From: UBA5399 sp964592125
GTDB taxonomy: Bacteria > Bacillota > Clostridia > Christensenellales > Christensenellaceae
DNA length: 64,000 nucleotides
Assembly: GCA_964592125.1 (NCBI GenBank)
Contig: CAZQBV010000001.1
Coordinates: 15,694 to 79,693, forward strand
Direction: 5' to 3'
A program made the position numbers and the translations under genes. Positions 33,043-41,557 of the stretch are shown here, piece after piece (position 1 is the stretch's first letter; each line of letters opens with the position of its first letter). A model generated the notes under the pieces. The model ran no database searches and was not told where the DNA came from. It saw only the letters and a list, made by a program, of their open reading frames with translations.

Positions 33043-33711
33043 GTGGCAATGGGTGAAATTGGCTGCTATACACAGTGGGCACTGGCACCACTGAATGCCA
33101 TAGATACAACACTGTGCATGGGCGCCTCCATTGGCATGGCGCATGGCATGGAAAAGGCGCGTGGCAAAGACTATGCTAGAAAGCTGGTAAGTGTAATAGG
33201 GGACAGTACTTTTATGCATTCCGGCATTACCGGGCTTATTAATATGCTGTACAATGGCGCTACTTCTACCGTGTTGATACTGGATAATTCCACAACAGGC
33301 ATGACAGGACATCAGGATCACCCGGGCACTGGAAAAAATGTACGGGGAGAGGTTACCCCTGCGGTGGATATTCCTGCACTGGTGGCATCCATTGGCATCA
33401 ACAACCTAGTGGTGGTAGATCCGTTTGACCTGCCAGCGCTAAAAAAGGCATTGCAAGAGGAAACCGCCCGAGAGGAACTTTCCGTTATTATTACCAAACG
33501 CCCCTGTGTGCTGATAGACAGAGAAGCAATAAAGCCATCCCTGAAAGTAACTGCAGATTGCAAGAATTGCGGCAGTTGCATGAAGCTGGGCTGCTCTGCC
33601 ATAAAGCAGGGAGATAAAGCTGTGGTGATAGATGAATCGCTATGTGTGGGCTGCGGCGTTTGTAGCGATGTGTGCCCGTTTGGCGCAATTACTGGGGGTG
33701 AGGTTCTATGA
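33043..33711 (+). CDS. iorA: indolepyruvate:ferredoxin oxidoreductase alpha subunit, TPP and ferredoxin part
   Basis: 222 aa in the same frame as the preceding part. It begins with the TPP domain (MGEIGCYTQWALAPLN, usually GDIGCYTLGALPPL), then GDSTFMHSGITGLINMLYNG and LDNSTTGMTGHQDHPGTG. It ends in a ferredoxin domain with CKNCGSCMKLGC and CVGCGVCSDVCPFGAI for two [4Fe-4S] clusters. GTG (33043) directly follows the TAA and ATG (33049) comes two codons later, so re-initiation could give a separate subunit, a layout seen in multi-subunit 2-oxoacid oxidoreductases. The ribosome binding site is poor. The end overlaps iorB by 4 bp. Confidence 0.82.
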   Translation: MAMGEIGCYTQWALAPLNAIDTTLCMGASIGMAHGMEKARGKDYARKLVSVIGDSTFMHSGITGLINMLYNGATSTVLILDNSTTGMTGHQDHPGTGKNVRGEVTPAVDIPALVASIGINNLVVVDPFDLPALKKALQEETAREELSVIITKRPCVLIDREAIKPSLKVTADCKNCGSCMKLGCSAIKQGDKAVVIDESLCVGCGVCSDVCPFGAITGGEVL

Positions 33712-34304
33712 AAAATATATTGATTGCGGGAGTTGGAGGCCAAGGTACTTTGCTTGCAAGCTTCGTGCTGGGTCAAATAGCTGTGGAGCTGAATTACGAT
33801 GTGAAGCTTTCCGAAGTGCATGGCATGGCGCAACGCGGTGGCAGTGTGGTTACCTATGTGCGCATGGGGGATAAGGGCGAGAAAGTGTATTCGCCTATTA
33901 TAGAACCGGGCAGTGCAGATGTTATGCTGGCATTTGAACAACTGGAGGCGCTGCGTTGGCTTCCCTATGTGAAAAAAGAAGGCGGTAATGTCTACTCCAG
34001 TACGCAAAAGATACTTCCCATGCCGGTGATTACGGGTGCTGCGACATACCCGGAAGATGTGCAAGAGCAGGTGAAAAGCCATTTTCCACAGGCAGTATTT
34101 GTAGATGCTTTGGGGCTTGCCCAAGAAGCAGGCAGTGTGAAAACTGTAAATACCGTGTTGCTGGGAGTAATGGCCAGCCATATGGGGATTGATAAGAACC
34201 TTTGGACAAGTGTGATTCAAAAAACTGTGAAGCCAGAATTCAAGGAAATGAATGAAAAAGCATTTTTACTTGGATACAATATAGCGGCAATGGAGGGGAA
34301 CTGA
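33708..34304 (+). CDS. iorB: indolepyruvate oxidoreductase beta subunit
   Basis: 198 aa, the gamma-type catalytic domain of 2-oxoacid:ferredoxin oxidoreductases. GVGGQGTLLASFVLGQIA at the start and KLSEVHGMAQRGGSVVTYVR are family marks. It overlaps the upstream gene (ATGA) and is followed 1 bp later by the CoA ligase. It completes the IorAB enzyme. Confidence 0.92.
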   Translation: MKNILIAGVGGQGTLLASFVLGQIAVELNYDVKLSEVHGMAQRGGSVVTYVRMGDKGEKVYSPIIEPGSADVMLAFEQLEALRWLPYVKKEGGNVYSSTQKILPMPVITGAATYPEDVQEQVKSHFPQAVFVDALGLAQEAGSVKTVNTVLLGVMASHMGIDKNLWTSVIQKTVKPEFKEMNEKAFLLGYNIAAMEGN

Positions 34305-34305
34305 T

Positions 34306-35604
34306 ATGTGGAATGAAACCTTTGAGGCAATGCCACGCGAGCAGATGCGGGAATTGCAGTCGGCAAGGCTACGCGAGCTGGTGTGCAAGGTATACCAGAA
34401 TGTAGAATTTTACCGTAACAAAATGCAGGATATGGGCATTCAACCGGAAGATATTAAAAGTATAGATGATATTGTGCATTTGCCCTTTACTACCAAGGAG
34501 GATCTGCGCGATTCTTATCCCTATGGTATGTTTGCGGCACCCATTAGCGACATCGTTCGCATACACGCTTCTTCCGGCACTACGGGCAAGCCCACAGCAG
34601 TAGGTTATACTCACAAAGACATCACCAATTGGTCGGAGTGTGTGGCGCGGTCTTTGGATATGTCTGGTGCTTCTAAAAAGTCTATTGTGCAGGTTTCCTA
34701 TGGCTATGGACTTTTTACAGGCGGCCTGGGGCTGCACTATGGCGCTGAAAAGATGGGTGCCTCTGTAATACCCACTTCTTCGGGTAACACACAAAAGCAA
34801 ATTATGCTGATGAAAGACTTTGGTGCAACTATTTTGTGCTGTACGCCTTCCTATGCGCTATTCCTGATAGAAGCCATGGAGGAGATGGGCATTGATAAAT
34901 CGGAACTGAAACTGAAGTCTGGTATATTTGGCGCAGAACCTTGGACAAAGGAAATGCGTCAGCAAATTGAAGAAAGGCTGAACATAAAGGCATACGATAT
35001 CTACGGCCTAAGTGAAATTACCGGGCCTGGTGTATCCAACGAGTGTGAAGTACACAATGGTATGCACGTGCAAGAAGATTTATTCTATCCCGAAATTATA
35101 GATGCCGATACATTGACCCCGGTTGGGGCGGACACCAAGGGAGAATTGGTGTTTACCACATTGGCAAAAGAAGGGATGCCGTTGATACGCTACCGCACTA
35201 GGGATATTTCCTCTTTGAGTGATGAACTGTGCCCTTGTGGGCGTACCACGCGTAAAATGATGCGCTTGCTGGGACGTTCGGATGATATGCTGATTATACG
35301 TGGTGTGAATGTGTTCCCCTCGCAAATTGAAAGTGTTCTGATTAAGTACAGAGAGCTTGCGCCATACTATATGATTATTGTATCGCGTGAGCACAATACC
35401 GATGTATTGGAAATTCAGGTAGAGCTTTCAGAGAATCTGTTTTCCGATGAAATTCGTGGCATAGAAGAGCTGGAATGTAAAATACTGCATGATCTTTTCT
35501 CTGTACTAAACGTAAGCGCAAAACTGACCTTTGTAGAACCCAAATCCTTGCCCAGAAGTGAGGGCAAGGCAAAACACGTAATAGACAACCGCAACCTGAT
35601 TTAA
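34306..35604 (+). CDS. paaK: phenylacetate-CoA ligase (PaaK-like)
   Basis: 432 aa adenylate-forming enzyme. AMP-binding P-loop ASSGTTGKPTAVGYT, YGYGLFTGGLGLHYG, IYGLSEITGPGVSNE, RYRTRDIS, and the C-terminal GRSDDMLIIRGVNVFPSQIE are all PaaK signatures. With IorAB it links aryl acids and aryl-acetyl-CoA: run backwards it can make ATP from aryl-acetyl-CoA, as in amino-acid fermenters. The paaK-ACT pairing next to iorAB is a common arrangement in anaerobes. Confidence 0.92.
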   Translation: MWNETFEAMPREQMRELQSARLRELVCKVYQNVEFYRNKMQDMGIQPEDIKSIDDIVHLPFTTKEDLRDSYPYGMFAAPISDIVRIHASSGTTGKPTAVGYTHKDITNWSECVARSLDMSGASKKSIVQVSYGYGLFTGGLGLHYGAEKMGASVIPTSSGNTQKQIMLMKDFGATILCCTPSYALFLIEAMEEMGIDKSELKLKSGIFGAEPWTKEMRQQIEERLNIKAYDIYGLSEITGPGVSNECEVHNGMHVQEDLFYPEIIDADTLTPVGADTKGELVFTTLAKEGMPLIRYRTRDISSLSDELCPCGRTTRKMMRLLGRSDDMLIIRGVNVFPSQIESVLIKYRELAPYYMIIVSREHNTDVLEIQVELSENLFSDEIRGIEELECKILHDLFSVLNVSAKLTFVEPKSLPRSEGKAKHVIDNRNLI

Positions 35605-35620
35605 TGGAGGGTAAGGGATT

Positions 35621-36040
35621 ATGATTAAACAAATTTCTGTATTTGTGGAAAACAAAAAGGGCAGGCTGTATAGCCTTACAAAAGCACTGGCAGAACACGG
35701 AGTGGATTTGAAAGCACTTTCTATTGCGGATACGGCAAAATTTGGCATATTGCGAATGATTGTGAGCGAACCGGATAAAGTGCTGAAAATAGTGCACGAG
35801 GCCAACTTCACTGCCAGCGAAACAGAAGTGCTGGGGATTGAAGTGGAAGACCGTGCAGGTGGATTGGCTGAGGTGCTGGAGGTGCTGACAGATAACGACA
35901 TTGCGGTGGAGTACTTGTACTCGTTTGTTCGGTCTCAACACGACAATGCAATGATTATCTTTAAAGTGGATGATGCTGCGAAAGCCTCGAAGCTGCTTTG
36001 TAACACAGGGCTGAAATTATTGACACAGGAAATGGTATAA
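35621..36040 (+). CDS. tandem ACT-domain protein
   Basis: 139 aa: two ACT domains (about 1-70 and 71-139), starting MIKQISVFVENKKGRLYSLT with the second at VEDRAGGLAEVLEVL. ACT domains bind amino acids as regulators. The gene regularly follows paaK in ior-paaK clusters and probably senses an aromatic amino acid to regulate the ligase or oxidoreductase. GGAGGGTAAGG provides the ribosome binding site. Confidence 0.85.
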   Translation: MIKQISVFVENKKGRLYSLTKALAEHGVDLKALSIADTAKFGILRMIVSEPDKVLKIVHEANFTASETEVLGIEVEDRAGGLAEVLEVLTDNDIAVEYLYSFVRSQHDNAMIIFKVDDAAKASKLLCNTGLKLLTQEMV

Positions 36041-36042
36041 CA

Positions 36043-37164
36043 TTGTATAGAAATACCTATGCACAAATAGATTTACAAGCATATAAAGCGAACATAAGGG
36101 CATTGGCTAAACAAGCAAACAACTCTGTAATGGCTGTAGTGAAGGCCGATGCCTATGGCCATGGCGCAGTAGAAATTTCCAAAGCGGCGGTGGAGGCAGG
36201 TGCCACTGCACTTGCCATTGCCTTGCCAGAGGAAGCAATTGAACTTCGGCAGGCAGGAATTGCTTTGCCTATTATGGTGCTGGGCAGAGCCAATGCAGCG
36301 CAAGCGGAGCTGTCTGTAGAGCTGGGGCTGGAGCAGTGTGTCTTTTTTGGAGAGGACATACTGCATATGCAGCAATATGCACACAAACATGGCAAAATTG
36401 CACATGTGCAAATGAAAATAGATACTGGCATGAATCGGATTGGCCTGAGAGACAAGGAAGAACTGACCATGCTGTTGCGGGTGGCAGAGGAATGCCCCAA
36501 TGTTTGCATTGGTGGGGTGTTTACTCATTTTTCCTGTGCGGATGAGGCGGATAAGGCGTTTACACAAGAACAGTACAAGAAACTGGATGATATGGTGAGA
36601 CAAATTCGTGCAGCAGGGTATCAGCCCAAAGTGCATGCCTCCAACAGTGCCGCCTGTATAGAGCTTCCCGAATATGCTTTGGATTATTCCCGCTGTGGCA
36701 TTTCTACCTATGGATACTATCCATCAGAAGAAGTAAGTAGGCAAACAGTGCAATTGCGGCCTGTGATGCAAGTGTTTTCGGATATTTCCCAAATTAAGGA
36801 GGTGCCCGCAGGTACCCCCATTGGCTACAATGCAACCTATGTCACCCAAAAGCCCACCCGCATTGCCACTGTGCAAATAGGCTATGGGGATGGCTATCCG
36901 CGCTTACTTTCCAATGTGGGTAAAATGCTGGTTTGTGGCAAGCATAAAAGTGAATATGCAAGCATTGTGGGCAGGGTTTGTATGGATCAAACCATGATAG
37001 ATGTAACGGGAATAGATTGGCTGGCAGCGGGCGATGCCGTGGTGGTATTGGGAGGCTCCAGCGAAAAAGGTATATGGGCAGATGAAATTGCAAAGCACTG
37101 CGAAACCATAAGCTATGAGGTGTTACTGTCGTGGACAAAGCGTGTGCCACGTGTTTATATTTGA
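36043..37164 (+). CDS. alr: alanine racemase
   Basis: 373 aa, TTG start 2 bp after the ACT gene. PLP lysine in AVVKADAYGHGA near residue 35. The C-terminal beta-barrel contributes the catalytic Tyr (GYNATYVT region) and IGYGDGYPRLLSNVG. It interconverts L- and D-alanine for peptidoglycan. The motif RCGISTYGYYPS replaces the commoner RPGIALYG, which is within family variation. Confidence 0.93.
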   Translation: MYRNTYAQIDLQAYKANIRALAKQANNSVMAVVKADAYGHGAVEISKAAVEAGATALAIALPEEAIELRQAGIALPIMVLGRANAAQAELSVELGLEQCVFFGEDILHMQQYAHKHGKIAHVQMKIDTGMNRIGLRDKEELTMLLRVAEECPNVCIGGVFTHFSCADEADKAFTQEQYKKLDDMVRQIRAAGYQPKVHASNSAACIELPEYALDYSRCGISTYGYYPSEEVSRQTVQLRPVMQVFSDISQIKEVPAGTPIGYNATYVTQKPTRIATVQIGYGDGYPRLLSNVGKMLVCGKHKSEYASIVGRVCMDQTMIDVTGIDWLAAGDAVVVLGGSSEKGIWADEIAKHCETISYEVLLSWTKRVPRVYI

Positions 37165-37185
37165 TACTAAAGGCTAAGGAGAAAC

Positions 37186-37734
37186 ATGGAAAAGACTGCT
37201 ATACGGGAAAAACTGCTGGAGATGCGCCGAAGCCTTACATCCAAATTTATAGAGGAAGCTTCTGAAAATGTTGTTTCACTGGTAATACAAACCAAAGAGG
37301 TTTTAAATGCCAAGCATGTTTTAATATACAGCCATTTCGACAACGAGATAAAAACCGCGAAACTGACGGGATGGTTGCTCTATCAGGGGAAAAATGTGTA
37401 TCTGCCGGTGGTGGATAAAAAACAGATGTATGCTGCCAATATAAAGCGGGCAACCTTGGAGCTAAACAGCTTTGGTATTGCACAGCCCAAGATGGATGAA
37501 GCAGACATTGTTCCGCCGGAAAAGCTGGATATAGTAATTGTGCCCGGCGTTGCTTTTGATAAAGAAAAGAATAGAGTGGGGTATGGTGGGGGCTATTACG
37601 ATGCCTTTTTAAAACAAACAAAGGCGTATCGTATGGCATTTGCATATGATTTTCAAATTGTAGATAGGATACCGGCAACTGAATATGACGAGAAAATGGA
37701 TGCGATTGCTACACCGGATTTTGTATTGAAATGA
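37186..37734 (+). CDS. 5-formyltetrahydrofolate cyclo-ligase
   Basis: 182 aa. Basic start KTAIREKLLEMRRSL, then VLIYSHFDNEIKT, and the family signature VIVPGVAFDKEKNRVGYGGGYYDAFL. It converts 5-formyl-THF to 5,10-methenyl-THF with ATP. It overlaps rsmD by 4 bp and has AAGGAGAAAC before the ATG. Confidence 0.92.
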   Translation: MEKTAIREKLLEMRRSLTSKFIEEASENVVSLVIQTKEVLNAKHVLIYSHFDNEIKTAKLTGWLLYQGKNVYLPVVDKKQMYAANIKRATLELNSFGIAQPKMDEADIVPPEKLDIVIVPGVAFDKEKNRVGYGGGYYDAFLKQTKAYRMAFAYDFQIVDRIPATEYDEKMDAIATPDFVLK

Positions 37735-38279
37735 GAGTAATTGCAGGAAAATATAGGGGAACCAAATTAGTTTCGCCCCCAGATAAATGCATACGCCCTA
37801 CCACGGACAGGGTAAAGGAAACCATGTTTGCCAGCATACAGTTTGACATTGCGGGGGCGCATGTTTTGGATTTGTTTGCAGGCAGTGGGGCACTGGGCAT
37901 AGAGGCGGCTTCGCGCGGGGCGGAAAGTGTGGTTTTGGCAGATAGAAATGCTGCCTCTTTAGACATAGCCAGACAAAATGTGGAACGTTTGAGACACAAT
38001 ACAAACATAAAAATTGTAAAAAATGACTATGCAGATACTATGAAACTGTTCCAAAATAGTAAAAAGTTTGATATAGTATTGATAGATCCACCCTACGGTG
38101 GGGGATATTACCAAGAAGTTTTAGAAAAACTATTGGAGTATGATGTGCTTTGCAGCGACGCTATATTGGTACTGGAGAGTGACAGGGAAGTTGCTGTGGA
38201 GATAGAGGCTTTGGAAGTGTGGAAGCAGAAAAAAATTGGTTTGACATATTTAAAATATTTGAAGTATAAAGGGATATGA
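37731..38279 (+). CDS. rsmD: 16S rRNA (guanine(966)-N(2))-methyltransferase
   Basis: 182 aa. MRVIAGKYRGTKL at the N-terminus, RPTTDRVKETMF, AdoMet motif VLDLFAGSGALGIEAASRGA, and catalytic IDPPYGGG (NPPY-type). It methylates G966 of 16S rRNA. The rsmD-coaD order, here with no gap, is widely conserved. Confidence 0.95.
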   Translation: MRVIAGKYRGTKLVSPPDKCIRPTTDRVKETMFASIQFDIAGAHVLDLFAGSGALGIEAASRGAESVVLADRNAASLDIARQNVERLRHNTNIKIVKNDYADTMKLFQNSKKFDIVLIDPPYGGGYYQEVLEKLLEYDVLCSDAILVLESDREVAVEIEALEVWKQKKIGLTYLKYLKYKGI

Positions 38280-38756
38280 ATGGGGAGTTGCATTTATCCG
38301 GGAAGTTTTGACCCGGTTACAAAAGGACACCAAGATATTATAGCGCGTACTTCTGTGCTGTTTGATCATGTATATGTGGCGTTGTTGCAAAATGCGGCAA
38401 AAAAGTATATGTACAATATGCAGGAACGCTTAACCATGTTGCAGGCTGCTACAAAACAATATCCCAATGTTACGGTAGTGGGTTCGGATGGGCTGCTGGC
38501 CGATATGATGAAGAATGTGGGAACAAAAACCATCATTCGCGGTTTAAGAAGCAATGCCGATTTGGAATATGAGCAGCAAATGGCAGTGGTAAACTACCAA
38601 CTGGCGGGCGCGGAAACGGTTGTGCTACTTTCCAAGCCGGAGATGCAGTACGTAAGCTCTTCTATTGTAAGGGAGCTTATTTCCTATCAGGCAGATGTAT
38701 CCGCATATGTACCGGAAGAAATACAAGAGTTGATCTATGGGAGGAAAACCATATGA
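38280..38756 (+). CDS. coaD: phosphopantetheine adenylyltransferase
   Basis: 158 aa. MGSCIYPGSFDPVTKGHQDI with the nucleotidyltransferase TxGH-type motif (TKGH), IIRGLRSNADLEYEQQMA, and YVSSSIVRELISYQADVS. Fourth step of coenzyme A synthesis. Its start directly follows the rsmD stop. Confidence 0.95.
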   Translation: MGSCIYPGSFDPVTKGHQDIIARTSVLFDHVYVALLQNAAKKYMYNMQERLTMLQAATKQYPNVTVVGSDGLLADMMKNVGTKTIIRGLRSNADLEYEQQMAVVNYQLAGAETVVLLSKPEMQYVSSSIVRELISYQADVSAYVPEEIQELIYGRKTI

Positions 38757-39220
38757 AAGTTCTGAAGTTGATGGATGAAATTATATCTGAAATAGATGAT
38801 AGCAGGAAATCTTTGTTTTCTACAAAAAAGACGATAGATGTGGATTTTGTGCTAGAAATATTGCAGGAAATTCGGGTGGCGTTGCCCGATGAAATTGCGC
38901 AGGCGCAAGAAATTATTGCAAAAGAGCATCAAATTATCAAAGATGCGAAAGCGAAAGCAAAAAATATACTGGGCGGTGTGGATGCGAAGATAACAGAGAT
39001 GATAGAGGAACATCGCGTAACCCAGCTGGCCTACGAAAAATCCAATCGAATTGTGGATATGGCACAAAAACAAGCTTTTGAGCTGCGCACCAGTGCAAAC
39101 GACTATGCTGTGGATGTGCTGGAAGACCTAACATCCTATATGAAAGAATATGTGGATATCATTCAGGAAAACAAATCCAACTTTATCAACAAGAAGAACA
39201 AAGACCAGGCAGAGTTCTAG
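38753..39220 (+). CDS. coiled-coil protein of unknown function
   Basis: 155 aa, almost wholly helical and charged. The middle (AKEHQIIKDAKAKAKNILG, VDAKITEMIEEHRV) reads as a coiled coil like DivIVA or ATPase stalk proteins; there is no membrane segment or catalytic motif. It overlaps coaD by 4 bp, so it is co-expressed. Homologues after coaD in Clostridia are usually annotated only as ATPase-like or hypothetical. Confidence 0.7.
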   Translation: MKVLKLMDEIISEIDDSRKSLFSTKKTIDVDFVLEILQEIRVALPDEIAQAQEIIAKEHQIIKDAKAKAKNILGGVDAKITEMIEEHRVTQLAYEKSNRIVDMAQKQAFELRTSANDYAVDVLEDLTSYMKEYVDIIQENKSNFINKKNKDQAEF

Positions 39221-39229
39221 ACTTTTGCT

Positions 39230-40417
39230 TTAAAGTACAATCAATCTTTCCGTAAAATCGCGTCCCGATGGCGCGATTTCTTTATTTAAAAGGCCATAAA
39301 CATCGGTTGCTAGCAAATCGTAGCGCATCAGTGGGCTTTGGTTGAGCTGTGCCGATTTGGTAATCAATGGAATACGGCTTTTTTTGGATAAAAACGAAAG
39401 CAGTTTTTTGGAGTGACTGCGCATGCCCAAAACCCTTGCATACAGTGGGTAATCTCCATTTGCAGATTCTATGAGTTCCTTCGTAACACCAAACAAACAA
39501 TACAGCAATACACGTGCAATTCTGGTATAGGTGTAGCGCTTGCTTTTTATTCCCATTATCAGCTGCCAGTAGTTTTCTGCGCCTTGTGCGGCACTTTTAA
39601 TGCGGTGCTCCAATCCTTCGCTAACATCGTAGATATCGGCAATTTCAGCCACTGGCATAGTTCGCAATTTAAACTGAATGAGGCGAAAATACTCATCCAA
39701 ATCTGTAAGTGGAAGCCCATTCATACAGCTAAGGGATTCTGCTGGCATATTGTCCAGCACTTTTCCAGTAATGCCATTTTCCCGAATTTCCTTTCGTAGG
39801 GCAGTGGCGCTGGAATATTCCTGAACAATGGCTTCATCCCTGTAATTGCTGCCACGACGCTGGATGCAAACGGGCTCTACAAGGCTTTCAAACTGCAGAA
39901 GTGCTTTTAGATACTCTACAGCCAATATATCATTCGAACTGGACACAGCCTCGAAATCCTCTCCTAAAATTTCATACAGAGCATGCTCCCGCGCGCGAGG
40001 GAAGGATTCGCCTTCGTTTAAATGATGACGGATCATTTTTTTAAATTCGGGAGGCTCATCCATGAGTACTTGTGCATTGCTTCGCAAGGCAGGCAAATTG
40101 CCGCTTTCGCTGCCAAAGGAAAGATGATCCACACAATTAAGTGCATCCACAATTTCTACTGCACCCAGTGCAAAGCCTTCTGCACTTTGTGTGGCATACA
40201 GGAAGGGGAGTTCTATCACAATATCCGCTCCACTATACAATGCCATTCGCGTGCGCGCCCATTTGTCTGCAATTGCTGGCTCGCCTCGTTGAACAAAATT
40301 CCCGCTCATCACACAAATAATGTAAGTTTCGCCCACAACTTCACAAGTTTCGCGTATATGGTAAGCATGTCCGTTGTGAAATGGATTATATTCTGCAATT
40401 ATGGCTGTTATTTTCAT
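39230..40417 (-). CDS. tmcAL: tRNA(Met) cytidine acetate ligase / YlbM-type nucleotidyltransferase
   Basis: 395 aa. Starts MKITAIIAEYNPFHNGHAYHI with the HxGH nucleotidyltransferase motif, then SGNFVQRGEPAIADKWARTRMAL and GADIVIELPFLYATQSAEGFA, the DUF795/YlbM signature. The enzyme uses ATP and acetate to make N4-acetylcytidine at the tRNA-Met wobble base. Convergent with the coaD operon, whose terminator-like hairpin lies within its 3' end. Confidence 0.9.
   Translation of the reverse strand: MKITAIIAEYNPFHNGHAYHIRETCEVVGETYIICVMSGNFVQRGEPAIADKWARTRMALYSGADIVIELPFLYATQSAEGFALGAVEIVDALNCVDHLSFGSESGNLPALRSNAQVLMDEPPEFKKMIRHHLNEGESFPRAREHALYEILGEDFEAVSSSNDILAVEYLKALLQFESLVEPVCIQRRGSNYRDEAIVQEYSSATALRKEIRENGITGKVLDNMPAESLSCMNGLPLTDLDEYFRLIQFKLRTMPVAEIADIYDVSEGLEHRIKSAAQGAENYWQLIMGIKSKRYTYTRIARVLLYCLFGVTKELIESANGDYPLYARVLGMRSHSKKLLSFLSKKSRIPLITKSAQLNQSPLMRYDLLATDVYGLLNKEIAPSGRDFTERLIVL
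39255..39287 (+). terminator. candidate terminator of the alr-coaD operon inside tmcAL
   Basis: AAATCGCG / CGCGATTT, an exact 8-bp stem with a 9-nt loop, followed by CTTTATTT. It sits 34 bp after the plus-strand stop but within the coding end of the convergent tmcAL gene. Confidence 0.5.
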
Positions 40418-40551
40418 TTTTCACCTTTTCAAAAAGCATTTCTATGTATATACTATTAGTAGTCTAAAAAAATATATCTTGATACATTATACCAAAAAAA
40501 TAGTCTAATTGCGTATTATAATAAAATATCTATATAAGGGGTGTTACACTT

Positions 40552-41547
40552 ATGTCACTAATGGACAAAATCAAAGAAAAAGCCAAAACAAACATGAAAA
40601 AAGTTGTTTTGCCGGAGGGTAGCGAGCCACGTACCATACAGGCGGCGGCAAAAATAACAGAACAGGGCATTGCGCAGGTTGTATTGATTGGGAACATGGA
40701 GGAGATCAAAAAGAACAATACCAACAATGTTGATCTTTCCAAAGTAGCAATCATTGACCCGCAAACCTCGGACAAACTGGATACTTATTCAGAAATGTTT
40801 TACGAATTACGCAAGGCAAAAGGGATTAGCATGGAGGATGCAAAGAAAACCTGCATAGATCCATTGTACTTTGCAGTAATGATGATTAAAAACAACGATG
40901 CGGATGGAATGGTAGCAGGCGCTATCAATTCTACCGGAAATACCTTGCGCCCGGCATTGCAAGTTTTAAAAACAAGGCCGGGTGTTTCTATTGTATCCAG
41001 TAGCTTTTTGATGGAGATTCCAAATAAAGAATATGGCGACAACGGTGTAATGGTATTTGCCGATTGCGCAATTAATATAGACCCGAATGCCGATGAATTG
41101 GCAGCTATAGCCATTGCCTCTGCAGATACTGCCAGAGCGATTGCTGAAATTGAGCCACGAGTGGCCATGCTCTCTTTCTCTACAAAAAACAGTGCAAAAC
41201 ATTGCCATGTAGATAAGGTGACGGAGGCAACCGAGAAGGTAAAACAGCTTGCACCCGAGCTGGCTGTGGATGGAGAGCTGCAAGCTGACGCAGCGCTGGT
41301 GGAGTCTGTTGGACAGCTCAAATCACCAGGTAGCGCAGTTGCGGGCAAAGCGAATGTACTGATATTCCCCACACTGGATGCCGGTAACATAGGGTACAAG
41401 CTGGTTCAAAGACTGGCCGGTGCAGAGGCCATAGGGCCAATTTGCCAAGGTTTGGCGCGTCCGGTAAATGATCTATCGCGTGGATGCAGTGTGGATGATA
41501 TCGTGAGTGTTGTGGCTATTACGGCTGTGCAGGCACAGTCATTTTAA
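40552..41547 (+). CDS. pta: phosphate acetyltransferase
   Basis: 331 aa. MSLMDKIKEKAKTNMKKVVL start, DGMVAGAINSTGNTLRPALQ, FADCAINIDPNADELAAIAI, MLSFSTKNSAKH, and C-terminal ANVLIFPTLDAGNIGYKLVQRL. It makes acetyl phosphate from acetyl-CoA. Ten bp upstream of ackA. AAGGGGTG provides the ribosome binding site. The acetyl-CoA could come from the E1-E3 complex at 12-17 kb or from pyruvate oxidation. Confidence 0.96.
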   Translation: MSLMDKIKEKAKTNMKKVVLPEGSEPRTIQAAAKITEQGIAQVVLIGNMEEIKKNNTNNVDLSKVAIIDPQTSDKLDTYSEMFYELRKAKGISMEDAKKTCIDPLYFAVMMIKNNDADGMVAGAINSTGNTLRPALQVLKTRPGVSIVSSSFLMEIPNKEYGDNGVMVFADCAINIDPNADELAAIAIASADTARAIAEIEPRVAMLSFSTKNSAKHCHVDKVTEATEKVKQLAPELAVDGELQADAALVESVGQLKSPGSAVAGKANVLIFPTLDAGNIGYKLVQRLAGAEAIGPICQGLARPVNDLSRGCSVDDIVSVVAITAVQAQSF

Positions 41548-41557
41548 GGGGGATAAA

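Noticed and set aside
33318..34220. Long minus-strand frame opposite iorA/iorB (300 codons)
   Set aside because: Lies wholly under well-supported genes on the other strand, composition is typical of antisense frames.
40479..40522. TTGATA and TATAAT boxes upstream of pta as a promoter
   Set aside because: The spacings between available -35 and -10 boxes are wrong and one option would start transcription after the ribosome binding site.
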